From: Chrysopilus asiliformis
Lineage: Eukaryota > Arthropoda > Insecta > Diptera > Rhagionidae
Length of the DNA stretch: 64,000 nucleotides
Assembly: GCA_964034945.1 (NCBI GenBank)
Contig: OZ035962.1
Location: 52,322,231 to 52,386,230, forward strand
Direction: 5' to 3'
The stretch's first letter is position 1. Every line of letters begins with the position of its first letter. Below the pieces are notes generated by a model that was not told the origin of the DNA, ran no database searches, and was given only the letters and a program-made list of their open reading frames with translations. Below are positions 30,218 to 39,187 of this stretch, piece after piece. Both the position numbers and the translations under genes were made by a program.

Positions 30218-30587
30218 GTTCCCAAGAGTTTTGGTTTTTGAGAATGTTCACTCAAGTAAAAACAAAAAAAAAATATATATATATATATAAGTAACCATAT
30301 AGGTCATGAAAATAGAATTATTGTAACGCTTTTTAGTAAAATAAAATTATAAGCAACAATTTTAATTAAAAAAAAAAAAAAAAAAAAAAAAATGTATTCT
30401 TAATTTTATAAAAGTAAACTAATGTTGTAAGCGATTTTGTTATATAAACATATTAGGATTTGAAAATACATACCTTTTTAAAAGTAATTCTGTTACAATA
30501 GTACATAAGAATAAATACAACATACAATTAACCGAGGAAGATGATTTGTAGAAAAATGAATTTTTCTTTTTTTAAAAGGGGGAGGAA
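30218..30587 (+). other. 3' untranslated part of the young Gypsy with polypurine tract
   Basis: AT-rich, with a (TA)n run near 30270 and an A-run at 30368-30392. The polypurine tract AAAAGGGGGAGGAA (30574-30587) directly abuts the 3' LTR and would prime plus-strand synthesis. Confidence 0.8.
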
Positions 30588-31088
30588 TGTGGTGAGTAGG
30601 TATTTTCATGTTTAAATAAGAATTATGTACTTTGCACCCTCGGTTAACTTGGGTTCATCGTACGAATAATGGAAAACATGAATATGCTAACTTCCGTATG
30701 GCTTCAAAGTCCAATAAATTAATAATAATTGTAATTAATGTAAGTTAAGCAATTATAAAGTAGTGACCCAAATCTTAAGCTGATATAGCTTGGTCACCAA
30801 ATAATTGTTATTTCAAAAGAGCTAAAAGATTTAATGTCAAACGAGTACATTGGACTTTGTAAAGGTAATCGATCGGTGATCGATCCAGTCAATTAACAAG
30901 AGAGTTCTGATTTGATCACGGACGTAGTCGGACGTGCAGTTTTAATAATTCATATTATTAATCGAAAGTTGTAATTCATATTAAAAGAGTGTTTCTTAAA
31001 TAAATTAAAAGTAAAATTTATACAGTGTTTCATTTTGTACAAAGTGTATATGTCCACTCGGCGTGTTTAGAAAAAACACAACACGACA
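30588..31088 (+). repeat. 3' LTR of the young Gypsy element
   Basis: 501 bp, same boundaries as the 5' LTR, with one visible base difference (30821). It is followed by the TCCT target duplication. Confidence 0.95.
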
Positions 31089-31195
31089 TCCTCGTTATAC
31101 TCTTCGTTTAAATTTAAACCTTTTATAATTTCCGCAATTCTCCAAGTTTCTTTCGTATATCCTGTAGATTTAGTTTTATAATAAAAAGTTTTCAT
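31089..31195 (-). pseudogene. 5' fragment of the older Gypsy pol gene
   Basis: An ATG at 31195 (minus strand) opens a frame that runs to the insertion site. With one copy of the TCCT duplication removed it continues in frame into 20840. It overlaps the end of the protease frame by 20 bases and is shifted by +1 relative to it. Confidence 0.75.
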
Positions 31196-32867
31196 CTATA
31201 TTTCCTCTTGTATTTATTTTCTCTTTAGTCTCGTTCTTTATTTCTTTGTCTATTTCCTTATCTTTTCTAAAAAATATATTTCTTTTTGTCCCATAATTAT
31301 TCAATATTCTTATATTTTCTTCCTTTTTACGCGTTACATCATTATATGTATCTTTATCATTTTTTACTATTTCTTTTCTCATAATACGACCATTATTATT
31401 CACCTGTATTTCATCGTTAATCTTATTTCCATTTAGTTTTTCCCTAACGCCATTTATTTCACTATGTTTCTGTAATCTCGTAAAAATATCCTTACTATTT
31501 TCTTTTTCAAAATCTTCACATGTATCTTCATTTAATTCGCAAATAAAAAACTCTGAGGCTGGCTCCATGTTCGGCCTATAATCTTCCAATATAATATCTT
31601 CATTATTCATATTTAAAACACTTACATTAGCTACTTTATTTTTTCCCTTAATCAAACAGTTTCCCATATAGACCCCTGGTTTTATTTGTTCTGCATAACA
31701 AATTTTCTCTTGATCATCGTTTACTTTAACTAATACAATCTTTTCGCTTCGAGCGGGAATTATAGTTTTAAAATTTAACTCGTTGGAAAATAGCGATTTG
31801 CTTCTGAAATCGGTATTCTTTTCTCTCTGAGTCTCTAGAATATTTCTTTCTTTTGGCACAGAAAGTGTGTCTGACTTACTTATCGAAACGTCTTCAGGGT
31901 TAGATTCACCGAAAAAAGATTCCAAATAAAAATCATCGGTTTTACCCCAGATATTAACTTCTCTCGGAGTCTCATTAATATCCTTAAAAGACTTATTCAG
32001 ATAGTTAGATGGTTTAGTATTTGATTTTTTGGCCAATTGTGAATGTGAATTGTCACCATGAACACAAGTATTAATTTCTTGTGAGTGCAATTCTCCATAT
32101 TCAACACAATTTCTACCCGTGGAATCGATCCCCTCAGGGGGATAGGACTCCGGTTTGCACAAGTGCTCCAAACAGGATGGGCTAGTCTCCTCAGAGTCAT
32201 TAGTACCTCCTGTAAAGCTAATTGTCCCCTCAGGGCAAACTTGTGACTGGTCGCTGTCCCCCACGCAATTGTCAAATACTTCATCTTCTTCAATCTGACA
32301 TTGACACTTTTCTGTTGATTCTGTCGCATATTTTCCTGGATACATTGATAATTTTATCCCTTCCCGTGGAAAAACGATCTGTTTATTAGGATGCTTCGTT
32401 AAAATATCGCTTCCTATTAAACCATCCCCTGGCAAATGTACATCTTCTTCTATTACTTGAAAATCGCAACTTATTCCGTTTCCCAATAATATTTCCCCAT
32501 GACAGGCACCTAATGTATAAGTTTTTCCACATACTCCTCTAATTTCCAATTTCGTATTTTCGTCTATCTGAACCGTGTTTTTTAAACTTGATTTTTTTAT
32601 TAAACTTACATCAGCCCCCGTATCTATTAATAAACTTGCCTTATTATTTCGTACTATATCTAAAGGAAATTGGACCATTGGTGTTCTAATGGCTTCTACA
32701 ATACTGCTCTGATTTCGACTTTGATTACAATTTTGCTCTGATTCTTTAAATTCCAAATGGGGTTGGGGCTGATTACACCCTAAAATTTTCTCGCTTAATT
32801 TTATTGCCTGACTGGGGTGCTTGCAGCCGGCCGTTGTCCGTTTCCCGAAACATTTAGATTTTCCCAA
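31176..32867 (-). CDS. Protease region of the older Gypsy
   Basis: The frame overlaps the end of gag by 67 bases in the -1 frame, and its aspartic protease motif reads LIDTGADVSLIKK. A long acidic, Ser/Lys-rich linker follows, with phrases parallel to the young element (KPGVYMGNCL against RPGVYLGNCI). Unlike the young element, this frame ends at 31176 before the RT. The RT frame then begins at an ATG 20 bases upstream of the stop. This is either a small indel or a second recoding/restart point. Confidence 0.8.
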   Translation of the reverse strand: MGKSKCFGKRTTAGCKHPSQAIKLSEKILGCNQPQPHLEFKESEQNCNQSRNQSSIVEAIRTPMVQFPLDIVRNNKASLLIDTGADVSLIKKSSLKNTVQIDENTKLEIRGVCGKTYTLGACHGEILLGNGISCDFQVIEEDVHLPGDGLIGSDILTKHPNKQIVFPREGIKLSMYPGKYATESTEKCQCQIEEDEVFDNCVGDSDQSQVCPEGTISFTGGTNDSEETSPSCLEHLCKPESYPPEGIDSTGRNCVEYGELHSQEINTCVHGDNSHSQLAKKSNTKPSNYLNKSFKDINETPREVNIWGKTDDFYLESFFGESNPEDVSISKSDTLSVPKERNILETQREKNTDFRSKSLFSNELNFKTIIPARSEKIVLVKVNDDQEKICYAEQIKPGVYMGNCLIKGKNKVANVSVLNMNNEDIILEDYRPNMEPASEFFICELNEDTCEDFEKENSKDIFTRLQKHSEINGVREKLNGNKINDEIQVNNNGRIMRKEIVKNDKDTYNDVTRKKEENIRILNNYGTKRNIFFRKDKEIDKEIKNETKEKINTRGNIDENFLL

Positions 32868-34606
32868 CGTTCCTTTAATCTACATTCATTTGTAACATGA
32901 TGTGGACTCAAACAAAAATTACATGCATTTGATCTAGTTAATCCCACATTTGAATTTCTCATTTTTTGTCTACAATCTGATTCTAAATGACCAATTCTTT
33001 GGCAATAGTTACATCTAACTTGGGGTGGTGGTTCCCTTGACCTACATTCACGTTGCGTGTGGTTTGTTCCCCCGCATTTGTAACAAATTAGTGGATTCTG
33101 ATTAAAATTCCTAACTTGGTTACTTCTATTCAGGCCATTTGGTTCCCTATTAAAATTACGTTGACTATTACTGTTAAAATTTCTATTTTGATTATTATAA
33201 TTCCTGTTAAAATTGCGCTGATTATTGTTATAATTTACGTTTTGGCTATTAAAACTGCGTTGATTATTACTGTTATAATTTCTGTTTAAATTACTCGGGT
33301 CTCTATTAAACTGTTGCCTACTAAAATATCCTGTGTTAGAATTTAAACCATTGTTAACGTATTGATTCATGTTTGAATTTAGTTGATTATTGCTAGGTAT
33401 TACGTGTTGGTTTTCGAATTTTTCTATTGAACTTACTTTTGCTGTTAGTTCGACAATATTTCCTTCCTGCGTATGAGCATAATGCCTTAATGCTGAATTA
33501 AGCAAGTCATGCTTGAACGTGTTTAACGCTATCTTGTCGTATTCCTGGTCAAACTCTTTCCGTGCACCGGGGTATAATTGACTGATGACCTCCTTACATA
33601 AACTAAGTTGCTTCATTACTCTGTGTCCGAAGTCGAACACACTTTCATTATACTTTTGTTTACAATTACGCAGTTCATCACAAAGTTCTACCAGGGATTT
33701 TTTTGGGAAATATTGTTTGGAAAGTATTTCTTCCAAATCCTCGAAACGTTCAATTTTATTATTGATTGCCAATTGAAGTGCTTCACCTGACAGGCTAAAA
33801 CTGGGTAGAAGCTTTACGAAAATAATTCGTTTTTCAGCTTCTAAAGTATTGTGATATGCCTTTGTTGTCGTCAAGTAATGATGTAAAACAGAATCTCGGT
33901 TCTGTGCATATTCGCCCGAAAATTTCGGCAGACTTCTCGCAATAAATTCCGCAATTTTTTGAGCGGTATCCGCTTCATAATTTTGAATTGTTTCATCGCT
34001 TTTTCCAGTCATGATCAGACTTTTACTTGTCCTAACTTGCTGAAGTTCAACTTTTAAAAGTTCGTTTAGCGAATTTAATTTTATAATTTCTTGTTCTAAT
34101 ATACTTTCTATGTGTTCCAGATGTGAATTTGGTGGCAACTTTGATTTTAAAAGCCTCAATTCTAAACCCACTTCTATAATTTGAGAATTCAATTTTGAAT
34201 TTATTTCTTCTGCCTCTTCTATTAGGCCCTTGCTATTTTTCAATTCCCTATTCAAAAACCCGTTATTTTCCTTTAAATTATTTATTTCTGCATGTAACAG
34301 TACTTGTGTTTTATTTATTGAATCGATGTACACATCAAAAAGACTTTCAGTTAACCTACCTACTGATACTTCGTGTGGATTTTCTGTAATTTGTTTTTTC
34401 AATTCATCGTACTCTTGAGATGTAACTTTTGACTGAAGTTCTGACAGTAATAGTTCTTGAAAATACCCTAATTCTTCCGTAATTTTCTTAGCCTCGTTCT
34501 TGTAAAATTCTTGCCTTTCTCTGAACACTTCAATATCTATTTGCAGTTTTTTAATTTCTTCAACTTCTTCTTTTGTAAATATGTTTTCTCTACGTCTTCC
34601 CGGCAT
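32801..34606 (-). CDS. gag: Gag of the older Gypsy element
   Basis: The 601-residue protein has a coiled-coil N-terminal half (about 10-210) and a helical capsid-like region (about 220-390). A striking Asn/Arg/Phe-rich stretch (about 410-510) follows. Three knuckles are CYKCGGTNHTQREC, CNYCQRIGHLESDC and CNFCLSPHHVTNEC. It is uninterrupted, unlike gag of the young element. The start follows a leader with no competing long frame. The end contains the G GGA AAC frameshift heptamer at 32846-32840. Confidence 0.9.
   Translation of the reverse strand: MPGRRRENIFTKEEVEEIKKLQIDIEVFRERQEFYKNEAKKITEELGYFQELLLSELQSKVTSQEYDELKKQITENPHEVSVGRLTESLFDVYIDSINKTQVLLHAEINNLKENNGFLNRELKNSKGLIEEAEEINSKLNSQIIEVGLELRLLKSKLPPNSHLEHIESILEQEIIKLNSLNELLKVELQQVRTSKSLIMTGKSDETIQNYEADTAQKIAEFIARSLPKFSGEYAQNRDSVLHHYLTTTKAYHNTLEAEKRIIFVKLLPSFSLSGEALQLAINNKIERFEDLEEILSKQYFPKKSLVELCDELRNCKQKYNESVFDFGHRVMKQLSLCKEVISQLYPGARKEFDQEYDKIALNTFKHDLLNSALRHYAHTQEGNIVELTAKVSSIEKFENQHVIPSNNQLNSNMNQYVNNGLNSNTGYFSRQQFNRDPSNLNRNYNSNNQRSFNSQNVNYNNNQRNFNRNYNNQNRNFNSNSQRNFNREPNGLNRSNQVRNFNQNPLICYKCGGTNHTQRECRSREPPPQVRCNYCQRIGHLESDCRQKMRNSNVGLTRSNACNFCLSPHHVTNECRLKERWENLNVSGNGQRPAASTPVRQ
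32827..32846 (-). promoter_or_regulatory. Gag-pro -1 frameshift heptamer of the older Gypsy
   Basis: On the minus strand GGGAAAC (32846-32840) lies in gag phase as G GGA AAC. It is followed, after the same 11-nt spacer as in the young element, by GGCTG and then CAGTC with a 9-nt loop. The protease frame is open across it. Confidence 0.72.
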
Positions 34607-35355
34607 TTACTATACACTAAAACTCGATTTTTACTCTAATCCCGCTTTTTTATAAACTTCCGAACAACCGCGTGGCTTAATCAACTTTCAAAACAAAATA
34701 CGACTTAATTCTTTCTACTTATGGATAATTTATACTAATGGATAGTTTTACATAACTTTCTTACATACCAATAATCAAAATCTCCATTGTTGATTGTTGT
34801 CGGCTCCTGAATTTTTAACTGTCTGCTGCTAGGTGATCTCCTCTGTTGATTTGTGATTATCTGCTCCAATCTTACGGTTCCACTGTCTGCTGGTCTTATT
34901 GCCTCCTGAAAGATGATTTAAAGCTGATTCTACTGCGCCTTTTCAAATAGCTGATTTAAGATGATCCTTCGTTGATTTTTTTTTTCGCCTCTTGAAAGTA
35001 GATCTAGAGATGACGGATTTGGTGAGAATCGTTCTAGTGATATTTCACAGTATTCTGCCGATTTAAAGTTGATTTTTTTTACGCCTCTTAACAGTTGAAT
35101 TGGTGATGATACTCCTTTGTTTTTATTTCGCCTCTTGCAAGTAGATTTTACAGGAATTTTTATTCTGCTTCTTTATTTGATGACCCTTCTGTTTCTCGTT
35201 GTCTATTTATCTTTGTTGTTTTAATTCATCTGCTTCGTTATTTCACTACACCATTTTCTCGTTTAATGTTCTGCCACTACTCTTTTACACCACTTTAAAG
35301 AAGTTTAAGGTTCGGTTTTAAAATGTCAAAAAAAAAAAATTTGACAAATCGCTGT
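34607..35355 (-). other. Leader of the older Gypsy element
   Basis: No coding frame. Read on the minus strand it is an A-rich leader comparable in length (about 750 nt) to that of the young element. Confidence 0.6.
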
Positions 35356-36106
35356 CCGGCTGCGCCAATTATGTGGTGTGTAGTTGGTGGAGGTAATGGG
35401 GAACACAAACGAAACACTTCAATCCTTCTTTTTTATATCTTTATTTTAACACTTGACTTCTTTTAATCTTCTTTTATAACTCTACTTTTTAAACTAGACT
35501 TTAAAAACTTTACTTTGAAAAACTTTACTTCTTAAACTAGCTCTGCCAAAACTTAACTCTAGACTTTCTCGATTCAGACTGTTTGATTATTACTTGACTT
35601 ATCTTACTCGACTGACATTACTCGACTCCTTTAAGTTTACCATTACTTACTTTTTATAACTATTCTAGGCGGAAGTTGAATTCTTCCGCTTACATAAATG
35701 TTACGATATTCTTAAAAACATATTCATTTATTATGAAAACATTTCAAGGTCTTTCCTAGCCTAATGGTTTTATTTCCGATCAGCACTTCATTTCATTTCA
35801 TGCCCGTGAATTCTACCTTCTGCTGAGTCAACAAAACTTAGGTGCATTGGATTGCCTCACTGAATTGCATGAATGACTTAATTGTGATAATGATACAACA
35901 ATTGTTTATGTTATCATATTTCAGTTCTTGTGTTTAAACATCTGTCGTTCCGTGTTTGGACATTTGACCGATTTCTTAAATAGCTCATAATCAAATTAGG
36001 AAATCCAATTACATCTGTTTTCAAATAGTTGACTAAATTATATCTAAGAAATGAAGCTTAATTGTTTTTATCAATGACCATTATGAATGGTCATTAGAAT
36101 CCTAAC
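35356..36106 (-). repeat. Primer binding site and 5' LTR of the older Gypsy
   Basis: The 12-base primer binding site (35356-35367, minus strand) is identical to that of the young element. The LTR begins at 35372 on the plus strand with TGTGGTGTGTAG, akin to TGTGGTGAGTAG of the young LTR. Its far end is set near 36106 (...CCTAACA), where an unrelated repeat begins. That boundary is uncertain because no second LTR copy exists here. Confidence 0.65.
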
Positions 36107-36605
36107 AACTTTGCCTTACCGTTTGTAACGCCAAAATCCCGTCATCGCACACAAAAATGAATTACACCAGTGTGTTTAGAATGATAAACAAAATTGATTT
36201 TTGCATGTCCGTCTGTGGCGCGGATTGCGGGCGCACGGATTGAGCTAGAGACTTGAAATGTTGTGCAGATCCGTTTTTCGCAAAATGCGAGGCTAAGTTC
36301 GTTAATGGACAAAAATGGACAATTAGGGGGTATCCCCCCATACGAACAAAAACGTTTTTTGCGAATATCTCAAAAACTGCTCATATTATCAAATAAGTGC
36401 AAGAACAAAAGTTATTTAGGATATGATTCTAAATAAAACTCCCATACATGAAAATCCAATTGGAACAAATTTTAAAAAATCTTATTGGAAAGTTTGACTT
36501 CAAACTGGAATTTTGATACAACTGTTCCAATTTTGATAGGAATATCACTATACGAGTTTCTAATAATTGCCAGACTGGCAATTATAGGTTTTGTTATGCT
36601 TAAAA
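36107..36605 (-). mobile_element. Dispersed non-autonomous repeat, copy 1 (inverse of 41763-42318)
   Basis: About 500 bp, inversely homologous to 41763-42318. Shared phrases include ACCGTTTGTAACGCCAA, GGCGCGGATTGCGGGCGCAC and TTGCCAGACTGGCAA. No reading frame. The gene-free GTTTGTAACGCC style resembles repeats I recall from flies, which is one reason to guess a dipteran. Confidence 0.8.
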
Positions 36606-36942
36606 TTTATTTTTGTCCGTCTGTCTGTATGCCGGTCGGTATTTCTGTCTGTTTGACTGAATGTTTGTTCCGGCATCACGCAAAAACGGCGCGGCCGATT
36701 TTGATCAAACTTTGCACACAGGGACAGTTATTGACAGAATAAGGGATCTGATTCTTTTTGATGTCAATCCCCGTTTCTTCTGATATCTCTTACTCGGATC
36801 CAGTTTAATAGCAACCCCTTTCCCTCTCTTGAAACCTCTTTATGCGCTTAAGGGTTTCGGATCCGGCTTTCTCCATGAGAGAGGTCAGCCCGCAGGGAAA
36901 ATTTTTGCTCACTAATATCTACCCCTCCTTTTTATGTATAGC
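36606..36942. other. Dispersed repeat sequence, no gene
   Basis: Contains GTCCGTCTGTCTGTATGCC and CGCGGCCGATTTTGATCAAA phrases common in insect interspersed repeats. It continues beyond the nested 504-bp element at 37455. Confidence 0.45.
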
Positions 36943-37446
36943 TAACGATGGTATCTTTTTTCGGACAAAAAACAGTATATTTCACCTAAAAATTTAAAAA
37001 AGCAGTAAATCGATTTGAAAAAATAGTATTTTTCGCAGTATAAATTTTATTTAATGAAAATTTGTGTCTTTGCTTTTAATTTCGACATTTTTATTCTTTT
37101 AAATTAACAATGGAAAGCAAAATCAAAGTAACGCGTTCTGAAGAAGGATGAATAATGACAATACAGTAATCGATGGGGAAAGGAAGAAGCGAATCTATAT
37201 GACATGTTGCCTTCAATACTTCGCTGTTCGTCGTTTGAATGTATTTACACTTGCCATGTGTTGCCACTGTTTTGTGTTGCCACTGACGTTTTGCATTGCT
37301 ATTAATAAATTTGAATTTCGAAACGTTAAAGAATTAAAGTTTTCTGAGTATTTAAATACAGTATTTTGGGGAAAAAAGCAATTATGCAGTATTGGAGTCT
37401 GAAAAACAATATAATACTGCGAAAAACAGTATAGATACCATCGTTA
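36943..37446. mobile_element. hAT-type MITE, 504 bp
   Basis: The termini are TAACGATGGTATC and its inverse GATACCATCGTTA. An identical 8-bp duplication, TGTATAGC, flanks it (36935-36942 and 37447-37454). The interior has no transposase; a short open frame at 37148 has no support as a gene. Confidence 0.85.
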
Positions 37447-37454
37447 TGTATAGC

Positions 37455-37800
37455 CCTCACCTGCTATCTTCTGCAATTCTAAAGGGATTTGGTGCTTCAA
37501 TATATGACATGAATTAAAAAGAATAACATTTCCCACAATATTGTCTTTCCCCGCGTGGATAACCACCTTTTACCGTTATTGAATATATTGTAAGTAAACA
37601 GTACGATTTTGTATTACACCGTTGGGTCACAAAGAAAAAGCGGTTCGGGGCGCAGCCCCTAGTATTTTCTTATTGAGCAATATTAATTCTTAAGAAATTA
37701 ATTTGTCAATCAGGTAATATTGCAACATTTGCACAATTACAAATATATCATTGCGGCATGAACTTTTATTTAATTTGATTTTTGCTAATATAGACAAAGT
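37455..37800. other. Possible Helitron-like 3' end, no gene
   Basis: Near 37648-37664 a GGGGC-GCA-GCCCC hairpin is followed directly by CTAGT, as expected of a Helitron 3' terminus (hairpin then CTRR before T). This rests on a short motif only. AT-rich sequence then leads to BEL gag. Confidence 0.3.
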
Positions 37801-38070
37801 CAATAACCTTTGACGATATTAGCCCTAGCCGATTTCCGCGTCACCACAAGCTGGTTGAGAAATTGCCAGCACATTTAAAGCTAAATTGGGCCACGTTTGC
37901 GTGGGCACATCCAGGGGCAGACTTGACTATATTTGGTAATTGGTTGTTCGACTTGGCGGAGGCTGCTAGCGGTGTTGTCACGTTTCCCAATCAGAACCCC
38001 ACACACACAATGACAGACAAGCACAAGCAACGTGTGGGCTACCATGGGGAAGAAAATAAGAAGGCTAAAC
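37801..38070 (+). pseudogene. BEL/Pao gag fragment (DUF1759-like C-terminal part)
   Basis: The frame gives a KLPAHLKLNWATFAW and GNWLFDLAEAAS stretch typical of BEL gag ahead of the zinc knuckle. It is cut off at the 5' side by an in-frame stop and unrelated repeats. At the 3' side a palindromic element and a satellite array (38.07-39.19 kb) separate it from the knuckle at 39.21 kb. Confidence 0.75.
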
Positions 38071-38346
38071 AAAAAAAAAATAAAAAAAAATTTTTTAAAA
38101 AAAGCTTTTATTAAAAAAGAATGCACTAAAAAGAAAAAAATAATTTTCTGGACGCTGTGTATCACAAATATAAAAGCTTTTAAAAAGCGAGATAAATTTT
38201 TATTTTATTGTTTTATGCTTTATCTCGCTTTTTAAAAGCTTTTATATTTGTGATACACAGCGTCCAGAAAATTATTTTTTTCTTTTTAGTGCATTCTTTT
38301 TTAATAAAAGCTTTTTTTAAAAAATTTTTTTTTATTTTTTTTTATT
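38071..38346. mobile_element. Near-perfect 276-bp palindromic (foldback) element
   Basis: The arms of about 126 bp (38071-38196 and 38219-38346) are almost exact inverse complements around a 22-nt AT centre. They contain CTGGACGCTGTGTATCACAA and the GAATGCACTAAAAAG phrase shared with the element at 2503-3007. It is inserted in BEL gag. Confidence 0.85.
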
Positions 38347-38385
38347 TTGTTCTTTTTAGTCTTCGAATATATATCCTTACATTTG

Positions 38386-39010
38386 AGATGTCCTTACAGG
38401 CTTTTTAACTTGAGAATCGTATTCAGCGACCCCAAAAACCCCCAGAATAGATTTTTTTCCGGAAAATTTGGAGAAAGGGATAATCACGTTATCCTTACAG
38501 GACCTTCCGTTATCCTTACTGACTTTTTAATGACAGATTCGGATTCAGCGACCCCAAAAACCCCCAGAATAGATTTTTTTCCGGAAAATTTGGAGAAAAG
38601 GATAATCACGTTATCCTTACAGGACCTTACGTTATCCTTACTGACTTTTTAACTTGAGAATCGTATTCAGCGACCCCAAAAACCCCCAGAATAGATTTTT
38701 TTCCGGAAAATTTGGAGAAAGGGATAATCACGTTATCCTTACAGGACCTTCCGTTATCCTTACTGACTTTTTAATGACAGATTCGGATTCAGCGACCCCA
38801 AAAACCCCCAGAATAGATTTTTTTCCGGAAAATTTGGAGAAAAGGATAATCACGTTATCCTTACAGGACCTTCCGTTATCCTTACTGACTTTTTAATAAC
38901 AGATTCGGATTCAGCGACCCCAAAAACCCCCAGAATAGATTTTTTTCCGGAAAATTTGGAGAAAAGGATAATCACGTTATCCTTACAGGACCTTCCGTTA
39001 TCCTTACAAG
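38386..39010. repeat. Satellite array, 122-bp monomers in 244-bp dimers
   Basis: Five monomers share ATTCAGCGACCCCAAAAACC (at 38421, 38543, 38665, 38787, 38909), then TTTTTTTCCGGAAAATTTGG and TTATCCTTACAGGACCTTCC. Two alternating variants (AATCGTATTC and GATTCGGATTC types) make dimers over the first four units. It is related to the arrays at 15.1 and 61-64 kb. Confidence 0.92.
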
Positions 39011-39187
39011 GACGAAGTAGTGAAAACATTGTATTGTCATCGGACTTATATAAGTGTGCAAAATTTCAAGTCAATCGGACAAGTGGAAGTGGGTCAAAAT
39101 TTGATTGCAAGATTTGACCCCGACAAACAAACAAACAATCAGACAAACAGACAAACAGACAAGATAGCGAGCTAAATAAAAGCTTTT
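39011..39187. other. Repeat tail between satellite and BEL zinc knuckle
   Basis: Contains AATTTCAAGTCAATCGGACA and a CAGACAAACAGACAAAC tail of the kind that also ends the repeat at 15.6-15.7 kb. No gene. Confidence 0.45.

Larger units (their letters stand above)
20841..31088 (+). mobile_element. Young errantivirus-like Ty3/Gypsy element with env, nearly complete
   Basis: The 501-bp LTRs at 20841-21341 and 30588-31088 begin TGTGGTG and end CGACA. By eye they differ at one base (21074 A, 30821 G). The target duplication is TCCT (20837-20840 and 31089-31092). Internal order: primer binding site, leader, gag, pol, env, polypurine tract. The gag frame carries a +1 shift in an A8 run; pol and env are open. 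It is inserted in opposite orientation into a related Gypsy pol gene. Confidence 0.95.
18217..36106 (-). mobile_element. Older Ty3/Gypsy element, minus strand, split by a younger one
   Basis: Read on the minus strand, it has a 5' LTR (35372-36106), a primer binding site (35356-35367), gag (34606-32801), protease (32867-31176), then pol from 31195. Pol is interrupted at 31089/20840 and resumes to a stop at 18217. The 3' LTR is missing. It is related to the inserted element but clearly diverged from it. No env is seen. Confidence 0.88.

Noticed and set aside
37148..37402. 84-codon frame inside the 504-bp MITE
   Set aside because: No motif, and it is confined to a non-autonomous element.
36606..37670. 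Intact Helitron
   Set aside because: Only a short hairpin plus CTAGT is seen; no Rep/helicase gene or 5' TC end could be identified.
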